From: Argopecten irradians
Taxonomy: Eukaryota; Mollusca; Bivalvia; Pectinida; Pectinidae
DNA: 64,000 bases
Assembly (NCBI RefSeq): GCF_041381155.1
Contig: NC_091137.1
Location: forward strand, 26,271,351 to 26,335,350
Direction of reading: 5' to 3'
Shown: positions 42,358 through 56,384 of the stretch, piece by piece
Layout of the letters: each line of letters opens with the position of its first letter
Position numbering within the stretch: the first letter of the stretch is position 1
Made by a program: the position numbers and the translations under genes
Notes under the pieces: generated by a model
Database searches by the model: none
What the model was told of the DNA's origin: nothing
Seen by the model: the letters and a program-made list of their open reading frames with translations, nothing else

Positions 42358-45300
42358 TGGCGTTTCGCAATCAATTTAACTGACAAGTCTTATAGAAACA
42401 GAAAACAAAATACTCCAAAAATAAATAAATACATAAACAAAAATTCAGGTTTTAGTTTGAGTTATATCACAGCTGGTACATGCATATAAACAATAAACTC
42501 GTTCAATATGATTTTATTTGCATCTAAAACACACTTTTATTTGCAACATAAAGATGTTGTAATATATAGAATTAAACCATATAATCAATGCTCAGCGACT
42601 TAATGCCACAGCGATCAAAACCAAGAATGTTGTTTATATATTGAATTTAAAAGTTTACATCTCGATATTTTAGATATCCTTATGAAGTCAACATGTTGGA
42701 ACATTTACGTAATCCAGCACAACACGGATACTAATCGGATTTATTAAATAGCCGATGTATAATACATGAATTTGTTTAGCAGACTAAACATATACATTTT
42801 TGTCTATACAGTTCTTTATTATTCCCACTTCGTTAATACACCCATTTACAAATTCTTCAAATCATTTGATTTTTCTATTTTTTTTTCATAATAGAATTTA
42901 AAAGAAAGATAACAAACGCATAAAAATATGAATAAAAAAATAAAGTTAAATTAAACATTTACAAGCAGTATTGCCAACTCCCGATTCCCCCAGTTTGACC
43001 CGTGTTTTAGAAATTTTAGAATAAATTACCCGATTGATCCGATGTTTCATCAAATAACCCAAACTAAAGTGCCAAAAATGACATGCCAAATTAAGTCATA
43101 AGCGATATTGTGAAACGCCAACAACATTTTTCAAGAATTAATCTATAAGACGTAAAAGACATTTTTCAATTTAATTAAGATAACACTGCTATGGATAACA
43201 CCAATGTTCAGAAAACAACAAGAAATCACGGATGAATGATTTTGATTAGACTATGAAACAAGCAGTGTCATATGGTTATACCTATGTGGCGCAGATGATA
43301 TGGTCATACATATAGCTGTGTATCACATACGATAATATGGTTCTAGCTGAGTGGTACATATGATAATTTAGTACATAACGTGACTTTTTCTCGCGTTTTC
43401 ATTGGTTCAGCTCCTGGGCACTATTTAGTCATAGTCCCGGGACTATGGATTCCCGCGGGACTATGGTTTGGCGCGCTTTTTGTTACGAAAATGACGTCAA
43501 TGTCGCTATTTACGCTGTTAACTGGCAAACTAGCTGTATGCTGACGACGTTTTGCAAAACACAAATCTCACGGTTTAAAAAATTGAATGATAATGCCTAC
43601 AAATTCACAAAATAGCAAAAGAACTGAGCAAAAAACGAATGTTCAAAGATTTCTGTCTGGAAAAATATATAGACGCCTCCGTCCATAACATTTCTACCAT
43701 AACGTTAGACATGGCCGCACTCGTTTATATAAAATGTTACTGTTGATCGTACAGAATTGTTTGTCCTAACATTTATGTATTGTCTTCAATTCGTTATGTA
43801 CTAAAACATTATTACCTTCTTTTGAGGGCACTATAGTTTTGTCTTGTGATGGCATAGTATGTAAAATATTAATAATAATATATAAATGGGCATACATATG
43901 TGGCACAAATGAACGAAACTAAGAAAGACAATAATACATGTTAAAATAGCTAAAGGACAGTTATTAGATTTGAAGAAACTCATGACGTCATAAGATCATT
44001 TGTCATGATGAAAGTAAATCCATTTCATCTCATAAACTTGGGTCAGTAAATTCAAAAGTCAATAAAACTCCCTTTTAAAATGCAATGGTGGTGAAACTGA
44101 AATAATTGATCTTGTGACTGAAGTCACGTAAACATTCGACAGACTGACTATATCAAGGAGGAAAATCTGTCAAATGTCAATAAAACACATCACAGCGGTA
44201 GTTGTTTTTTATTGAGAAAACCTGATTATATGAGAGACGTTTAACAGGACATGTCTGCTATTAATTGTTCAGTGATGTGGATGAAAATCGAACATACTGA
44301 TAGAGCACATGTTACCGCCAGTAATGTGGTCTTGTGCGTCGGAATTACAGGTGTGTGTGTGTGCACACGTCTAATGTAATCGATATAAGTAACATTCTTT
44401 TTGTATCGTTTAGTGTTGCATTGAAAATATTAAAGTGATCAGGGCATCAACAAAACTGCTGTTTTATAAACATATAACGTTTTATGGGGTAAATACCTAT
44501 CAATAAAGGTTTCGTAAGCGTTTGTACTTATAGTAGTATCCACCAACAATGAATTCATAGCCCTGGTTGATGATTATAATCTCATTACACTGTCATGGAT
44601 ATGTCATTTGTATAGATATTGATGAAATTAGATTTAAAGGACGAAAGCTATACAGCTTTTAAATCAGATGTTTCTGAATGAAAGGTATCTTTGACAGCAA
44701 CAAAAAGGCTCTGATAATGCTATAAGGTTGTTCTATAGTCACGAATTCGGTATTTGCATTCACAATCTATCGATCATCTTTCCCTCTATTTCTATCTTTG
44801 TACAATGGAAGTCTCAAATAATTCTGTTCTTACGTTCTACTTTTTTATAAATCATTTTCGTACCAACTTCAATTCATTGTATGGAAACGTCTTTTGTATC
44901 TTTTAAAATTCCATTTCCGTTTTCCTGGTATAAGTTTAAAGAAAATTTAAAGAACAACTTTCAAATACAAATTGTTATAACATTATCGTCTAACACAAAC
45001 TTTCATGTAAAATTAGACTTTATTCCATGCCAAATATAATGGTCTAAATGTAAATACATACTATAAATATTTATAAAAAATATACTTTTAAATTTACACC
45101 TTTATTTTGGTAAAACTTGAACTTGAAGCAGCACATATTGCTGTTATGTAAATATACACCTTATATGACAAGGAGCATAGACTAAGGTATTTTTGAAGAA
45201 TAAGAACAACTGTGATCATCAAAATATTTTTTGAAATAATGGTCTGACCTAATATGTTCCATGGGAAAAATTGCAATAATTTCAAATTGAAAGAAGTTGG

Positions 45301-45909
45301 CGTCACCGTGAATCTATAATATAGGTTTTATCGACCATATCTTAATTTCTCCGCAGTCAACATATGTCGCGAAACCTATGTTAATGTTTTTCTTGATAAT
45401 GGATGTCTTTGGTGGTGATAGAATTGTAAACAGATCAGAAAATATACCTTCTTTATTATTGTTTGCTATGATGATTAATATCTGCTGATTTCTCCATAAA
45501 TATTGCGATTTACATTAACTACGACAGAAAAGAAATCGTGATGTGCCTATTTGAATAGTGTGTGTATGAAACAAACAATTCAACGACAGCAGTGTACGAG
45601 GACTGATTTATAAGACATTAAAAGAGTGTGACAGGGTTTTCTATCATCATTAATTGTTTTGTCACCGGTTTTAGCTGTGGGAGATTTCTCTGTCAACCCC
45701 TAGGGTATGACAGATCGCGCGTGCTAACCTTTTGAACCTGAAGCCAATTACGTGACGTCATGACTTCATGCGGTGCATTGTCGATGACGTCATCAATATT
45801 GACGTGCAGACTTGGAACCATGTTCATGTCGCGGTGAAATGCTTCTCTTTAGGCTATTTACTCTTTTTCTTTTGTATATGGGAGAAAAAGAAACAAATCA
45901 CAACCGTCG

Positions 45910-45969
45910 GGGGAATTCCTGAATGTCCAACTCCGGCAAGCCTCGGATTGGACGTTCATGAATTACCCC
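45910..45969. repeat. Short palindrome
   Basis: ggggaattcctgaatgtcca and ttggacgttcatgaattacc form a stem with a short loop (ctccggcaagcctcgg). No other copy noticed in the window. Confidence 0.55.
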
Positions 45970-48271
45970 TCAGGTTAAGATTTTGTTGTCACACCATCTA
46001 GGAAGGGAAAGATTCATTAGTCCTTTTTGCAAACCAGGTTTTTGTCCGACTTTGGTCAAGGACACGTTTTTATAGATTTTTTCTTTCTCTTTTCTGCATT
46101 TTAACATAACATATTGAGCTTATTAAACAATTTTATTTGGAAGCGTTTGAAATCTATGTTTAAGGTTTAATATTTTCGTTTGAATTTGCAATTTGACATC
46201 AATGCAAAGGAAATCGCCTTCTTGTTTTTGATTCGTTCTCAAATGGAATATATATTTGAGAAGAATGATGGATATTTGGTTTAAATAAAATGTAAGAATA
46301 TATAATCAAAAAATAGAAATGTGTCAGAATTAATATTTATTTTCTTTGCTTTCAATGCGAAAATATGTATAAAATACCTTAGATGTGAAAATGAATCACA
46401 GGTAATTAAATAACATATCGTTCGATCATTTTGCAGGTGTAGTCAGCTTTACTTTCTTATGGTATCATTCTGTTAAAATCATAGTCGCCTTGTATAACTA
46501 TTTTGAAAATTACATTAAGTTAAATTACATCAAATCACAAACGAAGGAAATGATCACACAGAGGATTGCGTTGATGAAAACTTATTCTGGAGCATAAAGG
46601 TAATTCATTGTTTTATTTGAAATTATATATAGCAAATTAGTACAAATGTTTCATTTATCTAAAATGAACATAAAAATGATTATTCGATCCAAACTTTATC
46701 ATTCACTAAATGTTATGTATTTAAGTACATAATTATGCAGATAATCATTTTTTTACAGAACTAGTTTGGTTATTGCATTGTATATACTTGTGTGTGGTTT
46801 TGGAGGCTGCCATGTATTCATGTGTCTCTTTGTAATACTGGAACGAGCCATAACATCTAATGTTATCATTGAGACAATGTTGACGTTAAAAAGGAATTCA
46901 GCCTGTCAGTAATAAGAACGAGATGTTATTTCAAAAATTCGCCATTTCACCCAGGATCATACAACAAGGCAGGAATTACAAATCAAAAATGCTCAATTCT
47001 TAGTGCGGTTTATATATGAGTGAGTGTTTACCAATAGCAAAAAACAACACATTTAGCTCTATATCATAATATTAATGAAAATCAAGCAGGGGACAAAAGT
47101 CGTGTGGAACACTTCATGCTCAATCTCAAATCACAGGTTTTCTAAAGGCCTAAAATGATGTTTTAAGACTCTGGGTATGTGGCAAGACGACCCCTTGTGT
47201 CCACCTTTCTAACATATTTTATTTAAATAGTTCCAATGAAGAAGCTTCATTTATCCTTTTATACCTATTATAATGATAATTTACTTACTTGTTCGATTAC
47301 AAATTGATTCATCAAAAAAAAAAAAGTAAAGAAAAAAAACCCTCATCTTTGACAGGATAAAAGTAAAGGTTTTTGGTTCGTTTCAAATATTTCGCATGTT
47401 ATCGATTGTGTCCACAACTTTAATAATCTTAAAAATATGCCATATACAAACTTTTAGCAAAGATGAAATCCGGTAAAATAGCTTTTCTAAAGGCTGAAAT
47501 ATATACAGATAATTTTCTATAAGGTTTAGTTCCATTATACCAATTTCCACTAATACCGATTATTTGCCATGGTAACAAAATTGAGGCCTCTGATAGGTTG
47601 AAAAGATATTGTCAGAGTTTAGTGAAAATTGGTAATGGACGTGTTTTAAACCAAATGTCAATGTCAGTTGTCACATAATACGTCACAATATATTAAGGTT
47701 TCTTCTGAAGTCGCTTGTGCTCTACAAAATTTATAAACTTATACAGTATTTTGTTGTAAAACATTTGCAGCTCTGTGTGTACAAAATTAAAACATTTGCA
47801 GCTCTGTGTGTACAAATTAGAATAGTACTTAAAATAAAGCGGTTACTTTATCGCACAATTCATCAAAGCATATTCATTTTGTACTTGACCGACTTTTGGA
47901 TTTTATAAAGCGATCCAAAACGCTCGATCGGTCAGCTGGCCCAAAAATCAAAAAGAAGAGATGAAGACAAATATAAGTCCAATGATAAACAGATTCCGTC
48001 ATTCGTGCCCTTTTAGGTAACATTAATGACGCCACACGCTCACAAAAACTGAAAAATTATATATTTGTATCATAGTGACAGATCCAGTATATATTCTTCC
48101 GAAATGAGCAACGTCCTATAAATCCATACATTGAGTCTTATTTTAGAATTGTTCGACAGTCGTGCATGTATATAATTTTAATTTCCATATTTGCTGTTTT
48201 TTATTATTATTTTTAAAGATGTTTAAATGATATCTAAGATTTGAATGATCTATTTCACATATATACCGTTT

Positions 48272-48643
48272 TCTTTAAAAATGCTCCACCGCTGACAAAT
48301 AATATTTTTTTCTAAATAAGAAACAAGAGCAGACGAACTAGTATTTTTCTTCAGTTACAAAAGTTACTTACTTTACACCATAACTACCATAGGAAAGTTT
48401 GAGCTTCAAATTTAAGTTCAAGTTAAAAATATCAAAAATAATTACTTACATTCCGAAAAAATTCCGTGGCAGTATGTTCTATTTGGAATGAAGTACTGAT
48501 TGCGCATGCACCAAAAGCAAAATAAATTATTCTTAGATTTTTTTTGTTTGTTATTTAGACATATGTGTACACGATTTAACACCAAAATTGTTAAAATGAT
48601 GAGTATCATTTATAATCTGTCGGCATTGGCGCATCTTTGATTT
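48272..48643. mobile_element. ~340 bp dispersed element, copy 2
   Basis: Starts ctttaaaaatgctccaccgc and ends near ggcgcatctttgatttaa, giving short complementary ends. It shares agtatttttcttcagttac, aagtactgattgcgcatgca and agacatatgtgtacacgat with the other copies. No coding capacity. Confidence 0.65.
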
Positions 48644-50820
48644 AATTTATATATCTAGAATAAAGATTGCATTTCTTTTTACCATCACTTTTTGTGTTAT
48701 ACATAACATTTTAAATACCTGTATGGTATCTATTCATTTCCCATATTTAGAAAAAGGTAAGTTTATAAGTTTTTTCATCAAAGCTATCTATTTCCATTAC
48801 CTCCCCCGTAACGTGTTCATTAAAGAAATTTTCCATTCCGTTTTTCTCTAAAGCAAAAACTATTCGCAAAAATATTAGCGTAATGTGAAACAGAGATAAA
48901 ACAAGAATTATTTGAAAAATGGTAGTTTCTGAGAAATATCCAACCAGAAATTTAAATCTGAAAATATTAAAAAATATATCTGAATGTGTTTGCTTAGGTT
49001 TATTTTGACAAGCCAGAAAAAAATGAGGACAAAAACCTACCTTTAGTACCCCCTGTTCCATTTTGATAGTGAGTGTTGGTTATAGTACATGTCTTTTTAT
49101 CAGATGTAAAAAAATAAAGTAACATATGCACATGATAACAAATTCTTTCAGATATGTATTTGTGCGTGAAGCGTGAGATTGGAATATAACACTTTCATAC
49201 ATCACGGTTACGTACAAATACAACAATGCAGATCGATTGTTATTGTACCTACATGTTTCAAATGGGGTAAAGTAAGCTTAAATAATACATTGTAATCTGA
49301 TTTATTTTCTTAATAATACCGGCACATCAAAGAAAGTATCCCTATTCGTCACTAGCAAAACGCAGTCAGTCGATTCAATTATATATATCAATTTCACGAC
49401 GGTCATAAAACTAGCGATGTTATTTGTAATTCTAAACAAACCAGAAGATATACCGTCGTATTTCCAAAGTACAAAAATGAAGATGCAAATGAAGATGCGA
49501 TACATTAACGTATCAACCGTATATAACATTGTTCTTTTATTTTCTGAATATTAGCCCCATGTTCAGGGTAAATAACATACTATTATGATAATGTAAAACA
49601 GAAAAAAATCATTCTGGTTTGGTATATTACTTGATCACATACGTTCAACATCGTATTGAAGTATCAATGTTCTCATTATTCATTTGCATTCGTTTAGAGG
49701 AATACTGCACATCTCGATTGAGTTATGCTAATTGCTGTAATTAAATACAAAGAATTCAGATGAAGTCTAATATGGTGTAACGGAGAAACCTATGATGAAA
49801 TTACGTATTTAAAAATCAAATGGCAAAAATCTATATTTTAATTTTTTAAACATCATCTATTTCGATCGATCTCGAAAAAAGTTATAAAACTTGTAGAATT
49901 TCGATGGCCAGGAGGTAACCAGGCGAGGGGTCTTAGGGTGAGAGGAAACTGGAATACCTGGATAAAACACACGCGACCGTCCAGGTGACCCCTGACCCTT
50001 TCACGTCCGTCGTGGGTGAAAGACGAATGGTTTAGTCGCTATAATACCTTATCACCATCTATATTTTATACAGAAATATTTTCTATTGAATAGAAAAAAA
50101 CCATTGAATGTTCTTCATTGATGTTTTTAAATTGACACTGTTTACAAATAGCATGCGTCAATGATAAGTAATGCTTGCAAGGGTATGCAGACATATACAG
50201 ATATACAACTGTACATACATATTTGTATTTAAGAGAGTGTTTAATTCCATACGCTGTCAGAATTTCTAGCATCATTATGCCAAAGACATGACAGACACAT
50301 ATAACTAACAATTATAGCAAAATTGACCATATGACATCAAGATTCACCTCTTTTAAAGGATTGTTATTTAAGTAGGATAAACCATTCAAACCAATTACGT
50401 ATAATTTCCTATAAAGAAACGTTAAAATTACACTATGTACATAAAGTAAAAGAATTCATCACCAATTGTGAGCTGCCATAACAAAATATGTTTCTATTTT
50501 ATTTAAGCATTTTGTATTCCTACAGGAAAACTCATCATATGAATTTTTCTTCTCCAGCTACAAATCTGCCAAAACAGTAACAGACTTTATTGCTCATTTA
50601 TAGAAAAAAGGTGTATTTCTCATTTTTGGTGACAATGATGTTATACCATTTGACAGGTTTTTTTTCTTTTTCTTTTTTTAAACATATTTTTATCAAGAGA
50701 ATCGGCTTTTATGTTCACTGAAAAACCGCGCAAAGGATATGTAGGTTATAACCACAATCAAACAAAGTTTATGTTTGCCTTTTAAATGTCTAAAAGTTAT
50801 CCAAATGTAGATTCTCCACG

Positions 50821-51159
50821 TTAAAGATGCTCTACCGCTGAAGAAAAGATTTTTTTCTCTATCAAGAACAGGAGCAGCCGAAAGAGTATTTTTCTTCAGT
50901 TACACCACCATTGTAGAGTTTGAGCTTCTAATTTTACTTCAAGACAAAAATATCAAAAATACTTAATTGCGTCCCGAAAAAATTTCATGGCACTATGTTC
51001 TATATGGAATGAAGTACTAATTGAGCATGCACCAAAAGCAAAATAAATCATTTCATATTATTTTTTGCATTTATTAGACATATGTATACGATTGCGACTT
51101 AACACAAGTTATTACCCAAATGTACCATTTATGCTCTCTAGTCGTGGGCATCTTTAAAG
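50821..51159. mobile_element. ~340 bp dispersed element, copy 3
   Basis: Best-preserved copy: begins ttaaagatgctctaccgctg and ends gtgggcatctttaaag, so termini of about 12 bp are inverted repeats. Internal blocks match copies 1 and 2. MITE-like by structure; family not named. Confidence 0.7.
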
Positions 51160-52466
51160 AAGAATTAACGATAATGATATGATGGATTAGATGGAATGTG
51201 CTCAAAATATGTAAATGAAATAATTTTATACCATATATTCATTATTATAATATACAAATCGATAATTAGTGTTAATATTATATCGATCCTCATCCGTGGA
51301 GAATTAGAATAAAAATAAATATTAACTAGACCAATCACGCTCGATTCTTTCCAATCCTGTTCGATCTCGTCCAATTTCTGGTTAAGTCATAACACTTTTA
51401 TGATAATTTGTATGATGTAATTATGTATTTCGTTTGACGGATTGTTAGCGTTCACATACTAATTGATTAAAATCGGCATGAGACAAGATCCGTGTTTTAA
51501 ATCGCAAGTAAAATAAATGAATAATTAAAATTTAACGCCGATTGTTCATTGTCATTCAAAATCTTTGAAATGCTACGACTTCCAAATGCTTACCGGATCA
51601 ATATTGCGAATCTAAGTATAACAAACGCCCTCAGGGGAACTTAAAAGGTTGGCAGGAAGTTGGCGTTGAACATGTTTTATCTAAAATTGTATCCTTTATA
51701 AATGACATTTCTTCATAATTCATAGTCATTTAGTTGGTAGGGTTATTGGCATAGATATTATCATTATTTTATAAACACTTTATCGTTAATAATATATCAT
51801 GAAGGGCATGCTGTTAATTGGGGGAGTTGGTCGAATTTCAAAAAAAAAAAAAAAAAAAAAAAATTAAAAAATAAAAATAAAATCAGCTAGTATATTATTA
51901 AGAGTCCATGTTTTGTATATTTAGCAAGTTATATATCTTCTTCACACTTTTGTATTAAAACACATTTCTTCACAGAATATTCTGCAATTGATTACAATAA
52001 TGCATTATTGAAAAGGTGCATAAAATTGGTACATCGTAAAATAATTAAATTTTTCTTGTAACGAGCATTTTCATTAGCTTAAAAATTTACTTTATCATCC
52101 CATAAAGGAAAAAACGTTGGCGTCGCTGTTTGTTAAGTCGCTTCTGATTAGCCGAGATAACAGCGTAAAGATTTCATAGACGAAAGAGTCCAAAACTGAT
52201 TTTTTGATATTGAAAAGGTTATCTTTAGTAAATTAAATAATAATGATTAATTTGAATGGATTTTTATGCTATGGAGATTTAACACTCAGATTTCAATGTT
52301 ATATCTCCATAACATAAAACATTTATTCGAGTTTAATCCATATTGTCGGTTCTCGGTGTTTTAAGGGGGTAGTCAGCTTGGGTGCATGAATTTGGAGGAC
52401 ATAAACGAGACATAAATGGGGATTCCTTCGTTTTTACCTCCGATACGCGTTGAAAGTTTATAAACG

Positions 52467-52678
52467 GTTTGGTTTTATTACTCTAACGTCCTATTAACAT
52501 CCAGGGTCATGTAAGGACGGGCTAGGTTTGTTGGTGGAGGAAAGCCGGAGTATCCGGAGAAAAAACAACGAACAGCGGTCACTACCTAGCAGTTGCCCCA
52601 CATAGGATTCGAACCCGCATCCCAGAGTTGGAGGGCTTTTGGTTAAGTGTCGAGACATCTTAACCACCCGGCCACCAG
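52467..52678 (-). mobile_element. tRNA-type SINE, full length
   Basis: On the minus strand: ggtggccgggtggttaagat, gttcgaatcc (from ggattcgaac), then tttctccggatactccggct and cctccaccaacaaacctagc. Same family as 38128-38347. Confidence 0.8.
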
Positions 52679-55600
52679 TTTATAAACACGAAAGACATAC
52701 TGCAAAGACGAGTAGGTGCGTAATTATTATTATTAAAAAAAAACCAACAACAACACATTCTTTATTCCCCAGACATATTTCTATCATTTGAAGGCTGCCA
52801 AGGTTGGGACCTTGGGGTCAGCCTTCATATATAAATAATAATGTCCCCTCACAGGGGGGGGGGGGGGGGCTCTCACACATCACACATATCTTTCATCGCA
52901 ATCAAAACATCCTTAGACTTAAATTTACTACATTAGTTTCATTCTATTCTTCCTTTCTAACTACTGTCAGACCTCAAATATGTATGCTTATGAAATCTAC
53001 TTATGTACACATTCATTCATTCATTTATTCATATTTTTTCATATTTCTAGAGTATGAGGGACCCTCCCCATATGGGCAATAGAGCGTTTACACCTCCCCC
53101 ACACCCAAAGATGATAATTTATCATGCCTATGAAAAGAGGACGAACTTAATAGTGAGTAGAGTTAATATATAACTTTCCACTATCGTGAAATTCAAAACC
53201 TTATGTGAAGAGATATTATTATTGACTGGAGCGTGAATATCGTGTCGTCACCTGTTATTTTCGCGGAAACGGTATTTTCGCAATTCTGAAGGACAGGGCT
53301 ATTATCGCTAAAATTCGCTCCTCGAATTATAAAGCCATGGTGGAGCCATAAATGTACCTTGAAAGCCAGATCGCAATACTTTTAAACAACTAATTTTCTT
53401 GCGCGAAGGACCCTGTTATACAGTATATTTTAATGATCATGCGACTATTAGTGGCTGTTCGTGTCGAAGGCATGAATTTTTAAGTCAAATATAAATTCAT
53501 AAACTTTTTTTTATCACAAATGGATTAATGCACACTATTCATTAAATTATAAAACTTGTCACTAATAGAAAAAACATGTGTTTCATTGAGTTTCATTTTG
53601 ACACTCTCAACCTTAAAATAAATGCAAACAGAGAAACGCCTCTATAACGATTAAAAAACTGATTTTTTAAATGTAGCTTCGTTGTGATATCTCTTACGTT
53701 CTACTACCTATCAGAGACTTTCGAATGGGAATGAGAACCTGATTTTAAAAACTGAAAGCCAGAATAGCAGGAGAAAAACATAGACCTATTCATAGCTACT
53801 TTCTCGTGTCGACTTCTAACAAAATGAATCAGAGTTGTCGGAAAGCGGTGGTATTTGGGTCATTTTAACCGTATGATGACCATGACCTGTTATTCCTTCA
53901 AGGTCGGTCATAATAATATATCCACGACTGAAGTTCAATTGTTTTCTCAATAAAAACACCATACATATTAAATACGTTTTACTTAGAGCTTTAGTAAGAT
54001 TGTCTGATCTTGTTATAAGCGATAATATCGACTTTGTTTAAAGTGCATGCTATTTGAACAGTTAAGCTGGGATTTGATATAGGGAAACGGATTACTGTCC
54101 CTGCTCAACAATGAAATATACAGTCGAAATGACAGTCAGAAAAGTGAATTCCTTTTGTTGTTTCAGATGCCAGATGTTAACAGTGCATTCTTAGTGTATT
54201 TTTTATTCATGTTTTTTTAACTAATCTTCAACCAATCCTATGCTTCCCAATTGTTAGTTAAATCGTGTATTTTATCATAAATCCAGGGAATTCAAAAGTG
54301 AATTTCACCCCTTTATTTAAACTCAAGACAAAACAAAATGCTGAGGGACTAGTAAATGGCAGAGTGATACCTGTTTATATAAATACAAGAACTATTTTTA
54401 TGAGAATGAAGGTGAGTTACTTATTTTATCTATGTAATTCATTGTTCGTTCAGTTACTTCAATTATTTATATACTGTGATAGCAATTTTTTCCTTTCTAT
54501 GGAAAATGTGTAGGCTTCTCCTAAACTAAATATGTTATTTAACGAGATTGTAAACTATATCAAAATAAAAAAAAATAAACAATAAAAAATGATACAATCG
54601 ACAGAATACGTTATTAACGAGAATATGCTGACTACTAGATAAACTACAGTCAACCCAGTAATAAAGCTATGAAATATAAATACAATTATATATATATATA
54701 TAATTATATACTAACTAATTTATGTATTTATGTAATATACAAAATATTGGTTCGGGTAATAGGACTCAAAGAAAATTTGGAGTATTTATTATATATTTAA
54801 AATTTAAAAAAAATGCTACGATTTTCCTGCAGTATTGTTGTATTTTAAGTCCCGTTTTAGAACTTGATTTTTTTTTACATTTTATATAACAAATACCATT
54901 AGTCAATCCAATTCCAAAAGTATGCATGTACGCTTAATGTGACGCGGCTTATGAAAGGATACGTTCATCCGCCCAGCCAGAACACTATTTCAAGTTCTAT
55001 TTTATAGCCTCGATAAACTATCAAATGTATTGTAATAAATCGAGTGTAGCATACATAAATAGAATTTCGTGTAGTAAATATGGAAAGATTACTGTATTTA
55101 TTACGAAATATATCTAAAGACCAATACACACAGTTTTGTATGTTTGTTAAATCATGCATATAATTTAAACATGTTAATATCATATTTACTTCTTGTGTGA
55201 TTCAATTTCAGCGCATGAACACCGAGTATTGGAACACTTTACTAGATTTGATAAACAACACATTGCACAAAATATGTAATGTACAGCAAAACATGCTAAA
55301 ACTCAGTCAAACGCAAAAGCGTGAATATGTGATCCGTACAACATGAGTGAAACTACAGGGTCTTTTTGCCAATACAATTGTCTTTAATCATACACGTTAC
55401 TCTGCATTGGCAATGCATTCAAATACCAATTGTCTTATTAAAAAGGTCATTTTCTAAAAACAAATTAAAAAAGTTCAATTTAAAATACACAAATAGAATA
55501 TAAGGTTGTGTATACACTAATACAAAATAATACATTAACTATATAGTTATCATCATTCGGGTAACTTTTATCCTTCATGAAACACCTTCCCTTATATTCA

Positions 55601-56299
55601 AATGCATTTATATAAAAAATGTCTTATTAGAAATCATATATATAAAAAAAATGTTCAATTAAAAAAAACAACAACATAGAGTCAGTATATCAGGTTTTGC
55701 ATGCGTTTTAGCGTTACCGCATTAACTTAAGAAGGACTGCCATGTGTTTCGAATTTCTTGGTTCCTCGTTCAAAAACAATAGGATAGGTTTGGCATCTGT
55801 TCCAAGTCGGGATAGACACAATGGCGTCAACAACTTTGTTACTATAGAAATAATAAGTCGGTCAGACAACACTATACGGTAGATTTATAACCGTGAAAAT
55901 TGTACAGGATAAATCCCGCACTGGCGTAGTTAATCCCTTCCTTTTATAGTACAAATGGGTAAGAATATCGACAAAATGTTTCTGCAGAACATAGTTTATT
56001 CGCCAGACTACGTTAGAAGTACGCTAAAGAGATTAATAGGATTGACCTTGCCATGTAGTCCATGCAAAGAGCGTGATAAAAATCCTCGTGCTGTCCAGAT
56101 GCTAGCTGTTTACTTAGTTTGAACGTTTTTGATGTACACGCTGATAAATGGCAATATTTCAAATACTCTTTAAGCCTATCAGGGGATTCACAATTGATAT
56201 GCAAATCTTTACCTTTAATATAAATATAGGATGTCATTTTCGAATCTCACCAGCAACATTTGTAAGAATCCACATAGCTGGTCGGCAAAATCATCGTCA

Positions 56300-56307
56300 T
56301 ATAAATA
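56300..56307 (+). promoter_or_regulatory. TATA-like box of tyrosinase C
   Basis: tataaata within tcatataaatactt, about 79 bases before the chosen ATG. Predicted start near 56330 would exclude the upstream in-frame ATG at 56325. Inferred from spacing. Confidence 0.4.
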
Positions 56308-56373
56308 CTTACCAAAAGACCAAGATGAAACTTAAATACAATTCTCATAAACACTACAGACTAGGAACATATC

Positions 56374-56382
56374 ATGACATGA
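56374..56382 (+). other. Possible uORF (ATG ACA TGA) overlapping the tyrosinase C start
   Basis: Two-codon reading frame whose TGA overlaps the main start in ATGA. If the leader begins near 56330 it would be in the mRNA and translation of the tyrosinase would need leaky scanning or re-initiation. Confidence 0.4.
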
Positions 56383-56384
56383 AG
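56379..56384 (+). CDS. Tyrosinase C exon 1 (Met-Lys)
   Basis: ATG AAG followed by a perfect gtaagt donor. Chosen because it joins in phase 0 to exon 2 to give MKILTVLLLLPLIATEF, and because genes A and C would then share a tiny start exon. Confidence 0.6.

Larger units (their letters stand above)
41820..56298. other. Spacer between divergent tyrosinases B and C
   Basis: About 14 kb with no recognisable exon apart from a possible tiny first exon of gene B. Contents: hairpins (42248-42357, 45910-45969), two ~340 bp elements (48272, 50821), a SINE (52467), an A-run (about 51840-51865), a G-run (about 52853-52869) and a TA-rich tract (54680-54715). A frame at 49061-48747 (minus, 104 codons) with a hydrophobic middle is not matched to anything. 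Confidence 0.5.

Noticed and set aside
47289..47312. Minus-strand MNQFVIEQ followed by gtaagt as exon 1 of tyrosinase B
   Set aside because: Phase fits, but the residues are a poor signal start and there is no TATA box; not called as a feature, mentioned only as a possibility.
48747..49061. 104-codon minus-strand frame with a hydrophobic stretch
   Set aside because: No recognised family, AT-rich sequence, no promoter or splice support; a chance frame is likely.
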